Positions 30,158 to 38,087 of a DNA stretch of 38,087 nt are shown piece by piece. The notes beneath the pieces were generated by a model, which did no database searches, was not told where the DNA came from, and worked only from the letters and a program-made list of their open reading frames with translations. The translations under genes were made by a program, and so were the position numbers. Each line of letters opens with the position of its first letter. Within the stretch, counting starts at the first letter, position 1. This DNA comes from Phoronis australis (taxonomy: Eukaryota; Phoronida; Phoronidae): assembly GCA_002633005.1 (NCBI GenBank), contig NMRA01000073.1:850389-888475 (forward strand). Direction: 5' to 3'.

Positions 30158-31450
30158 TGCCTGTGTCCACTAGGTAACTTCTTGGATGGGTGCAGTCAGT
30201 CAGTGCTGGTCCTCGCGAGCAAAGGGTAGACAGATCATGCATATATTGTGATATCTTGTGTTGACTTGCGTGCTGTCGCTTAAGTCGCAAAAATCTAGAC
30301 TCACTGAACACATTCCTGTGTTTAGGAAACGAACCAAACTTTACTCAAGACTCGACTCGAAAAAGAACCAACCACATAGTTAGCTTTTCAGGCTTTACTG
30401 GACGCGTTAGTTCAAACGTTAGTGGTGTCTCGAGTGATGTTTGGCGACAAAGCTTGAGAAATGTAATCATTAATCTTAAGGCGAAAGAACCAAAATCCAT
30501 ACTGTTCAAAATACGTCTTTAATATTAAAATGTTTTGGTTGAAGCTTTAAGGAAACTGGTCGTTAATTATTTATTAATTTTAATTCCAAAAGGTAAGCAA
30601 GTAGCTGTGATAGAAATTGTATATAAACTAGTTTCTGTGGTCGTTTTAAGCAGAGCACGATTGTGTAGTTCTCTCACACCTATGGCCTATATCAATTGTA
30701 AATGTGTTGCCATAACGTCCTACTGTTGTAACGTGACGTCATTGTTCATGCGCGCACCCAGCCTTTAATATGGGGACTCGAATTTCTGGCGATGAGGACT
30801 TTTTACTGACAAAAAAGGACTAAAAAACGGGGTACCACTTTCAAAACTGTGACCTGTGCGTCTACACCTTTTTAGTGGACTTTTGTATCGTTTTCTAGGA
30901 CTTTTTGTTTCTCTGAGGCGGACATTGTTTTGCCCAACTCTCCAAATAGGGGCTCATTGGAGCCGCCCGAGTACCCCCTGGGTTCGCGCATGTTGTTTTA
31001 TCAAGACTCTGACTTTCATGTAACGGGCGTAACTTCAACTCTTCCAAATTTCGCGGTATCTCGTGTCATGAATAACCAGAATCTCGTCATTCAAATGACT
31101 ATGTTAATTAAACGTTTTATTTTTCAGTTAAATTACGCGTTTTTCATGGTTAAACCTATTTGTTAGTCATTTTCTCATACACCTTATAATTGTGGTAGAT
31201 TCCAGCAGAGTGACATAATTTTATTTACCAGAGGTCTTGGATATAGTAAATTGTTGTACATACGAAAGTTAACTATTTCATATTTTGTTCATTTTTGAAA
31301 CAAATAAGTTTATTTCAAGTGTGCCAAATTTTTACTTATTTTGCACTGCGGGATTGTGGTATGTTAAGGTGGTTTTAATTTAGCGATACCTTCGTCGTAC
31401 ATACGTGTACTGTGTTCATTGCAACTGAAATGTGGTGCTACTTCTGAGGA

Positions 31451-31456
31451 AATAAA
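31451..31456 (+). promoter_or_regulatory. Candidate poly(A) signal for gene A
   Basis: AATAAA about 1.3 kb after the stop codon, followed by a GT/T-rich stretch (GGTGTATTTTTTC at 31480). An earlier ATTAAA at 30524 is an alternative. Only position and motif support this. Confidence 0.35.
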
Positions 31457-32283
31457 ACACGATAACATTTCATTAAACGGTGTATTTTTTCACTCTTTGC
31501 TATTGAAGGCTTCATAAATACGCACCTAAATTCCAGAGAGCGATCTTCACATCACCTGTATCCAGCATGTATTAGGGTTGAACTCATCAGTCTTTGGTTT
31601 TGAGCTCATTCGCAGGCAGCTCCGATATATAGTTCCACAGTGTGTACAAAATCTGGTGTGCACAGTATAGAGAGTCACAGACTTCAAAAATCTTGCACAA
31701 AGCCGGTTTCTAAAATGGTTTTTCCACCTCATTACTCACGACCATCGCAAGTTGCTTAAAAAGAACACCAAATCATGAGACACTCCAAATCCAGATCCAA
31801 TTTCAAGTGTCAAATTCGGAACACGGCGCAATCGTAACGAAACTCTGGCAAAGTATAGGCTCTCCAGCGATATCCCAGGCGACCGGCAGTGGCGCTGCGC
31901 ACTACAACTCCGTTTCCGTCGTCTGCTTCACTGTGCAATGAAGAATATTACTTATTTTTTTAAGGAAATGGAATCTGAGTGGCGATGAAAAAACAGAAGC
32001 TGCTGGTAAGATGTGAATTTTAGTCGAAGCCTTAGTGAAACTCTCTTTGTCAAACCTTACTAAAGACGATTTCCAAAGCAATCGCGTCATTAATGCCAAC
32101 ACAAAAACGGATTTGGTCTTTTGGGCAATTGAAGACTATTTTAAATACACCAAATTTGTTACGAACTGATTGCACAGAATATAAAAAGTGTAATAAGCAT
32201 TACAAAAAGGAGTAGGTTTCGCGCGCAAACGCTGTGGACCATAAACAAGTAGGTCTCTTATTACCAAAAACATGAGTGAAATC

Positions 32284-32360
32284 GTGGTGGTGTAGTGTTA
32301 AACCGCGTGCGCTCTATCCGCCAGGTCGTGAGTTCGAGTCTGTGATCATTGCAGTTTTTT
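32284..32360 (+). repeat. tRNA-like SINE head or decayed tRNA
   Basis: GTGGTGTAGTGTTAAACC resembles an A-box and GAGTTCGAGTC is a perfect B-box, about 40 bases apart. A T6 run follows (32354-32359). The paired arms needed for a working tRNA are poor. GGTCGTGAGTTCGAGTC is shared with the copy at 23127. Confidence 0.5.
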
Positions 32361-32524
32361 ATGTTTGATACGTTCTCCATTTTCTTTTTCTTTTTATTTG
32401 CCTTTTTTCTTGGATAATACTTTAGGAATCAAGGAAAATGCTTGATTTTTAGAGGAAAATACAAAAAAAAGTCCTGGTGCTATGCGCATCTAATCGTGCT
32501 TTGCACAAATGTTTTCAGAAAAAA

Positions 32525-32561
32525 TGTTGCCCCCCCTTATGATATCCTAGATCCGCCACTG
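32525..32561. mobile_element. hAT-like element end
   Basis: Ends CCTAGATCCGCCACTG, the reverse complement of CAGTGGCGGATCTAGG, preceded by a C7 run as in the copies at 120-161 and 8065-8174. I cannot find the opposite end upstream, so the copy is truncated or the far end has decayed. Confidence 0.55.
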
Positions 32562-32795
32562 TTGAATGTCGCACAATTAAAATACAGCTGGTGGGCGGGC
32601 CAGTCACGTTACCCATTTTTGATTATACGATAATTTAATTTTGAATATCTACCTACGAAAATCGACAGATTCATAGATGATAACTAGTAGTTGTTATATC
32701 TGCAACTGTACCGCGTTAAGAAAAACTGAATTAGAACTTGAGTGAAACAAACATATCTGCCTCTAAAAGGTAGCGCTACGATGGAGGACTCATTG

Positions 32796-33141
32796 CAGCC
32801 TCAAGATGGCGCTGATAGGTTTAGCCATTTCAGGCTTGGTTATGGGAAATACCTTGTGCGCAATGATTGGCGTCATTAAAACAAAGGCAGGTTTTAATTA
32901 CTTTCACAAGCGTTGTGCTAGTCATGAAGCTGAGAAGGCATTGTTTTGGTTCGCGGTTATGTTAAATTCCTTTTTATTAATAGTATAATAAAAATCAATA
33001 TGTTTTCGAATCATGACACATCAATTTACAATAGTTGAGACCTAAATTTCTGCATCATACCGTTATTTTTCATTTTTACTTTATACTGCAGATATTTTCA
33101 AGCGTCAAATAGGTAACCCGATCAGAGCCATCTTGAGGCTG
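32796..33141. mobile_element. 346-bp inverted-repeat element (MITE-like)
   Basis: CAGCCTCAAGATGGCGCTGA TAG at 32796-32818 is inverted at 33119-33141 as CAGCCTCAAGATGGCTCTGA TCG (21 of 23). The interior is AT-rich. The 60-residue open frame at 32806-32988 begins inside the left repeat and is not a gene. Superfamily is not assigned. Confidence 0.75.
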
Positions 33142-33444
33142 AGGGACGAGGCTGGACTTACTGTTCAATGAACGATCACGTGACTGGGAATTTCCCTGCC
33201 CAGATCATGAAGAGAATATCCCGTGGGCTGGCATTTAAGCTACATTACAGGCGCGAATAATGCCGCTAGATTCCAATTGTTTTTTTATGATAGACAGCCT
33301 TCAGTTTGTCGATCATTTACTAGTCATTTTGCCTCCCACGTGACCTATTTCCAGGAAATTGGTCAGGGCTACCGACTATCAGTCTGGTAATGGAAGGCCA
33401 CATCAAGCAGGTACTCTAGTTCAAGAGAAAGCACGTAACCTGTC

Positions 33445-33453
33445 TATAAATAG
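33445..33453 (+). promoter_or_regulatory. TATA box of gene B
   Basis: TATAAATAG lies about 390 bp upstream of the first ATG of gene B, in otherwise mixed sequence. This would put transcription start near 33475 and give a 5' leader of about 360 nt. No transcript evidence is available here. Confidence 0.45.
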
Positions 33454-33835
33454 CTATTTGTATGGAGCCAGAGACCAATAGTGTACAAACACTCCTACCT
33501 GAGGGATTCCATATATCACGAACCTCTTCCGTGGCGTTCAGCTAGGATTCCCGAATCACTGAATTCGTAGTCCGCGGGTCGTCCATTGTACAACGTAGAG
33601 TGCCCGCGGTTACCGAGATGCCTTCGTAACGCAGAAACAGCAGTTCAATTCGATGGCAAGACTGCTCTGTACCGCTGGAAGCCTTGATTCAACCATCGTT
33701 ATCATAAATACTGTACGGTAGGGAACTTTGAGCCAATATGAATTCCGCCGACCGGCGAACGAATCATGGATCTGGAAGCACTCAGGGTGACGCACAGTGG
33801 TTGCGTCTTTTTCGTCCAAGAAGTGATTTAAGAAG

Positions 33836-34349
33836 ATGAGTAAAATGAGTAATACAAAGGAGTCGTACACTGAAGGCCATCCTGAGGACCATTACGTCGT
33901 GGCGTTGACGGATTTAGCTCAAAACATGAATGAAATGAGAAACACGTTTCTCATCGCAGCTGTTGATGCGCAAGTAGTTAATGAACCCGTCGTTACATCA
34001 CTTCTTGATTCCAAAGGCATCAACGTTAACTATGTTTACGACAATGGAACTTCTAAGATGTCTGCAATACATTTTGCCGCTGCAAGGGGCCATGTCCAAT
34101 GCATCAAAAGCCTCATTGCGCGCGGTGCGTGTGCTGCGGCTACAGCTGAATACTGTGGTGAAGACAGCTGGACTTTGGCTCATTTCGCTGCCGCGTTTGG
34201 GCACACAGAACTGCTTCTTTATGTTAAGAATGAGCTGATGGACATCATTGACATTAAAGCAGTGAATAGCGCAGGAAAGTCACCGCTGGATTTGGCACTT
34301 GAGAAATGCAACAGGGGGGCTGTTGAAATTTTGTTGACGGAATTGCCTG
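33836..34349 (+). CDS. Gene B exon 1: ankyrin repeats
   Basis: Starts M-S-K-M-S-N (a second ATG follows at 33845); in-frame stop codons precede it. Ends at CCTG|GTAAGT, phase 1, 171 codons. Ankyrin signatures: A-I-H-F-A-A-A-R-G-H-V-Q-C-I-K-S-L-I (77-94), T-L-A-H-F-A-A-A-F-G-H-T-E-L-L (113-127) and G-K-S-P-L-D-L-A-L-E-K (147-157), with a more degenerate first repeat at ~38-70. This replaces the death-fold prodomain of typical initiator caspases and probably mediates protein binding (inference). Confidence 0.9.
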
Positions 34350-37300
34350 GTAAGTGGACCGCGTTCATTTTGACATCTGATCATATGAGTCACTTTAATG
34401 GTAAAGTTAATTTTTTTCTACTCTGAGACGACATTCTCCCAGTGGCCATCACTGTTCACCACCTCGACGCTTCCTGTCCTATTTGTTCCACTATGCCGCC
34501 CAATGGGGCAGAGCTGGTAATCCGCACGCGACGTAACTTGCCAACCAACATAATAACCAGCTGTCCTTTACTCTTGCACTTTAGCTTAATTCAACCTTAT
34601 AATTAATGCAGTTGACGTCGCCACCTTTTCGTGCTGTCACAAATGCACAGCATTCTTGGTCAGGTGACCTGCATTTTGCATATTTCTGACAAAAACAAAA
34701 CGGGCAGTTTTGGCAGTGTATTTATATGTATCGTGTTATCCACATGTAATTGTTTAATAGACTTTGTTTTACCAATCAAAAGATTAAACAGTTAAGCAGC
34801 TCCATTCCAGCCAGGACCGTCATTTAATTGTATACCTGCCTGATATTAGCTGACCCATTCTCTTCCCCCAAGTGGTTTCAGGTGGTCCACCAATCAGTTT
34901 AGCGTTTTATTGTTTGTGTTTCATCATAGGTAATCAATCCTGTGTTTCTCATAAACTTCTCTGCATCCTGTTAACTACGGAATAGGTATCATAGAAACTC
35001 TCTGAATTTTACAGAAATAGATCTACTGTTGTCGACTGTTACAGTTGTACAGTCGAGTCAGTGGAAACTGATTCTAACCCAGTCTTTAATATTTGATCGT
35101 GAGACGGGAATTTCGTGCATATTCATGAACTAAGCTGACAAGGGGAAAACCGCCCAAAGTGGGACCTCAAAATCTAGACTTCGATGAACTTTTTTAGACG
35201 CGAAAACATCGCAAAAAGACATACCGAGACATCGACATTCATCGCGAGTGAAGTTCTAGGCTACACCAGCTTTACTCGCGGTAAGTTCTTGCATCTATGG
35301 AACACGGGTCAGATTAATTCTGGCGTTATGTTTATGAGTTTAGTAGGTGAACAGAATGAACCGAAAATTGTCATTTTCTTTACATACACTCATATCGAGC
35401 AATAATACTATATTATTTTTACTTTAGAAACTGCATCTGGGCCGACTCTATGGCACGGCGACGAGAAAAAGTCAGACAATGCATGTAAGTTAGAGGCATT
35501 TCTCTCTATAGACCTTCGGCGGCCTTTCTTTACGGTTCTCCGTGTAAGTACCACTTCTTCATCGATGATTTTGGCACCAGTCTTCAGATCACTCAGTTAA
35601 CAGCTGAGTCGATCAGAGCTACGTGGTGTGCCCACGCACCTCTGAGCTTATAATGCCAGCCCGCACTTGGGACACTTATTCTTTCACAGCGGTGCTGTCA
35701 CCCGCCTGTGGAGTATTGTAGCACTGAGATAGAGCGATCCATCTTGATTAGGCACTAGTGGTCTTATTAGCAACTTGCCGCCTATTGTTCTTTCAGGTGA
35801 GAGCAACAGAACAGAGTCAGATAGCGAGAAGTCTGGACAGCAATATTCCCAGTCAATCGATAATCCTTACAGAATGAAACATCCATGCGGTTTGATCATT
35901 GTTGTCAACAACAAAACGTTTCACCATTTGGGCAGACGAGTCGGCAGTGACAAGGATGTTGGTAAATATTTAAGTGGCTACAAACTGACATTCTGTGAAA
36001 GAAGTGAATTTTTATTTATGATCACTTCCGGCCATTAAACTGTAGAATTGGTCTCAACTTGTTCCTAGCCAATACACAGTCCGGCCCTATTTTGTGACTG
36101 TTTCATGCTACTGGACACTGGAATCTGCGAGTGTGCGATGGGAATTTAGTCGGGTTACAAATGACGACAGCGGTTTTCATAGCCGTGTGGCACAGGCTGG
36201 ATGAAGTTGACGTGTTGCCCTTGACGGTAGCCGCGTTTCCTCATGATCCACGCAAAACAACAACGTAAAAGATTTTCCGAAAATGCTGTGTTGTTTCCGA
36301 AAGCTAGGTCTTCCATTTGCAGACATTCACAACTAATATAAGATCAACCGTCCCGGGTGCTCACACACAATGTACGATACAACAATAACTAAGATTTTAC
36401 TACTCCAAGTCGAAGTTCCAAAAGATGTACAGACTTCCTCATCGCGGTTATTGTTGTTACGTAACTACATTCTGTGTGGACATGGTGGAAGATCGAAATG
36501 TATGTACGCCTAGAATTTAAACCAAGGGCTTTAAACGATGACACGCAACATGATATATGCCGACAAATATTGACAGGCTTCAAAATTACAAACACGTTAG
36601 ACTTCGGAATGTCATTTTCTGCATTTTCAGAACGAATCGTAACCATGTTTTCAAAGCTGGACTTTCAAGTGAAGGTGCACACAGATTTGACGGCTACAAA
36701 AATCGAGGACTGCTTTGAATACTACCGTCGCCAACGTCTCAAACAGTTCAGCTGTATTTTCGTCTTCGTGATGAGCCACGGTCTGCAGAATCACATTTGT
36801 GGAGTTGATGGAAACAGTGTTCCTATCATAGACATCACAAGCAAATTTAAAGCAGAACGATGCACCAACTTGCGAGGGAAACCCAAGTGTTTCTTTTTTG
36901 TTGCCTGTCAGACCACAACCCATAAGATGGTGGATGGTCGTTCGTAAGTATACATGTATGTCTTTTTTATAAGTTTTAGGATGCTTGTCAGCTACCTGGA
37001 AGCTTTATTGAACTGCCCAACATAGCAAACGTTCTAAATTGTATAGTAACCCGAGGACGCTCAGAAGTACTTTGGTGGACAAGTCGATAGTACCAATGAG
37101 CACGCAACTGACATTTCAACTTTGAACGTTCAAAATGACGGGATGTTATCAAATGTATGTTCGTATCCTTGGAACAAAGTTCGACACTCATCAGAACATT
37201 GGTGAAGCAACTGACCAAGAGCTTAAAGACACACGATATTTTGAAACAAATTGTCATTCTTTGCAGTATTTCACACCTGCCGTGTCCCACTCTGTGTATG

Positions 37301-37621
37301 TCTCCAGCTTTTGGTCTGTGGTGGTATTACTGCGTCATTTTATTTCCACTTGAGAATGAAACAAGTGTTTCGATACATCGTGAGTCTTTTAATCATGTCT
37401 CTTGGTCAGTTGCTATAGTACAGTATTGCACGTATTTGGCCAAATACCATCACAGTCTTGTAGATAAGGTGCTACCATAACCTTAAGATGATTTTTATAC
37501 AGGCAACTACTAAGCTGTCTCCTTTTCATGCTTAGGAATGTTGGTGCGAACACTCCTGGAAATCAAACGGAAGACGCTCTATCCAGAGACGCCTCGTCTG
37601 GCTTTCCTGCCCAAGCAAAAA
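33836..37621 (+). CDS. Gene B: ankyrin-repeat caspase (3' end outside window)
   Basis: Join of 33836-34349, 35428-35484, 35797-35961, 36631-36943 and 37536-37621, all in phase, 378 codons so far. Residues ~38-171 are ankyrin repeats; 172-212 are a Ser/Asp-rich linker; 213-350 are a caspase p20 domain. Caspase signs: N-N-K-T-F (228-232), R-V-G-S-D-K-D (238-244, the S1-pocket Arg region), M-S-H-G (catalytic His295), R-C-T-N-L-R-G-K-P-K (322-331) and F-F-F-V-A-C-Q-T (catalytic Cys338). The usual pentapeptide is Q-A-C-x-G; here the first and last residues differ. Residues 351-378 look like the p20/p10 linker with possible self-cleavage Asp residues (363, 368). Caspases are cytosolic cysteine proteases cutting after Asp. 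The p10 subunit is not visible before 38087. No CARD or DED prodomain is present. Confidence 0.85.
34350..35427 (+). other. Intron 1 of gene B with two exon-like segments
   Basis: 1.08 kb. An 84-nt segment at 35015-35098 (acceptor GAATTTTACAG, donor GATC|GTGAGA) is open and phase 1 on both sides. An 83-nt segment at 35198-35280 (acceptor CTTTTTTAG, donor GCG|GTAAGT) has good sites, but its length breaks frame and gives a stop when read from phase 1. Neither is in the main model. Confidence 0.5.
35428..35484 (+). CDS. Gene B exon 2 (57 nt)
   Basis: Acceptor TTTTTACTTTAG, donor TGCAT|GTAAGT, phase 1 both sides. Encodes E-T-A-S-G-P-T-L-W-H-G-D-E-K-K-S-D-N-A, a polar linker between the ankyrin and caspase parts. 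Being symmetric it could be skipped. Confidence 0.8.
35797..35961 (+). CDS. Gene B exon 3: start of caspase p20
   Basis: Acceptor TTGTTCTTTCAG, donor GTTG|GTAAAT, phase 1 both sides. After a Ser/Asp linker it reads Y-R-M-K-H-P-C-G-L-I-I-V-V-N-N-K-T-F, the first strand of the caspase fold, and ends in R-R-V-G-S-D-K-D-V. Arg238 aligns with the S1-pocket Arg of caspases (R-x-G-S/T-D). Confidence 0.9.
35962..36630 (+). other. Intron 3 of gene B
   Basis: 0.67 kb. The caspase frame is also open upstream of exon 4 (from 36474), but those residues (M-W-T-W-W-K-I-E..) are not caspase-like, and the strong acceptor at 36630 restores the D-K-D-V-E-R-I alignment. Confidence 0.7.
36631..36943 (+). CDS. 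Gene B exon 4: caspase catalytic exon
   Basis: Acceptor CTGCATTTTCAG, donor GTTC|GTAAGT, phase 1 in and phase 2 out. Contains V-F-V-M-S-H-G-L (His295) and K-P-K-C-F-F-F-V-A-C-Q-T-T (Cys338), with the D-G-x3-P-I-x-D-I and F-K-A-E-R-C-T-N-L segments between, in the order expected for p20. Gln of Q-A-C is Val336, and the Gly after Cys-x is Thr340. Confidence 0.93.
36944..37535 (+). other. Intron 4 of gene B
   Basis: 0.59 kb; no exon or element found. Two overlapping open frames at 37135-37480 show no caspase p10 features. Confidence 0.6.
37536..37621 (+). CDS. Gene B exon 5: inter-subunit linker
   Basis: Acceptor TTTTCATGCTTAG, donor AAAAA|GTAAAT, phase 2 in and phase 1 out. Encodes N-V-G-A-N-T-P-G-N-Q-T-E-D-A-L-S-R-D-A-S then S-G-F-P-A-Q-A-K. 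Polar, with two Asp-Ala pairs that could be cleavage sites. Position fits the p20-p10 linker. Confidence 0.7.
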
Positions 37622-38087
37622 GTAAATATTTTTTCTCAAATGGTTATACTCAACCTGACTGTTTAAAATGTTTCATTTTGTGTTACCAAAATGATATCAG
37701 TTTTAGCGCACAGATGATCTAAAAATGGTTTGTATTTAAAGTACTGTTGCTCTCCATCAAAAATGACATGCAATAACGAATATCCGGGTCTTTGCAAGAC
37801 CAAAAGTTAATCAACTAGGAAAAGTCCGAAATTAGTTTTATAGTATGGCAAGTGGTCTAAACACAGAAAACAAAATTTGATGGAGAGCGTCTTTGTAGCA
37901 GCTTCAAATGGAATATCGGATAGTTTTATAGTTAAATAAAATAGAAATTAATAAAAAGTCAAGACACATTTATGGCCCTCAGAAAATTCGTTAATTAGTA
38001 CCATTCCATTGTATACTACATTACTTTTTTATTTTATTGCTCTAAACTGTTTTTTCCTGATAAGTAACTGTTGGATACAATGGTGTC
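37622..38087 (+). other. Intron 5 of gene B, running off the window
   Basis: No acceptor followed by p10-like sequence is visible. The p10 exon(s) should lie beyond 38087. Confidence 0.6.

Larger units (their letters stand above)
30158..33440. other. 3' flank of gene A and intergenic region
   Basis: No coding exon is supported. Candidate polyadenylation signals for gene A are ATTAAA at 30524-30529 and AATAAA at 31451-31456. The region also holds a tRNA-like SINE head, a hAT-like end and an inverted-repeat element (separate entries). Open frames of 60-78 aa here have no recognisable motif. Confidence 0.55.

Noticed and set aside
32806-32988. 60-residue hydrophobic open frame
   Set aside because: Starts inside the left terminal repeat of the 32796-33141 element and ends in its AT-rich interior.
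1-38087. CRISPR arrays, bacterial operons, viral genes
   Set aside because: No regularly spaced repeats, no ribosome-binding-site-led gene clusters, and no polymerase, capsid or integrase motifs. All coding signals are spliced eukaryotic exons.

Overview
The window reads as nuclear DNA of an invertebrate animal, probably a marine one. It is AT-rich and intron-dense, with GT-AG introns of about 65 bp to 4 kb. It carries several families of short non-autonomous DNA transposons, and it encodes a caspase, which points to Metazoa. I cannot place it in a phylum. One N at 8666 marks an assembly join.

Two protein-coding genes are supported, both on the + strand. Gene A (1520-30157) is a 25-exon gene reconstructed from splice sites and reading phase. 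The exons sum to 4,374 nt including the stop, giving about 1,457 aa with no unresolved phase conflict. The product has four parts: a Ser/Arg-rich N-terminus; a single large exon with four tandem ~60-residue units built on K-T-Y-V-R-T-K-S-G-R-L-V-E-K; a long Lys/Arg/Gly/Ser-rich middle with a second repeat (S-D-S-E-Y-S-Y ... G-G-T-R ... R-K-K ... A-D-G) and many D-x-x-G-N turns; and a C-terminal EF-hand-like domain. I do not recognise a named family.

Gene B (33836 to beyond the window end) has an ankyrin-repeat N-terminus joined in phase to a caspase p20 domain. It keeps the catalytic His and Cys, but the usual Q-A-C-x-G motif is V-A-C-Q-T. The p10 half lies outside the window. A TATA box sits about 390 bp upstream of its ATG.

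Layout: 1-1519 upstream sequence with a transposon end; 1520-11722 the sparse 5' part of gene A, with tiny exons in large introns; 11723-15177 the dense repeat exons; 15178-30157 the remaining small exons; 30158-33440 intergenic, with a candidate poly(A) signal, a tRNA-like SINE, a hAT-like end and an inverted-repeat element; 33445-38087 gene B. Introns hold a four-member MITE-like family, a nested inverted-repeat element at 19798-20304 and a dispersed repeat of about 120 bp. A ~415-bp direct duplication flanks the N and is probably an assembly artefact. I see no functional link between the two genes.
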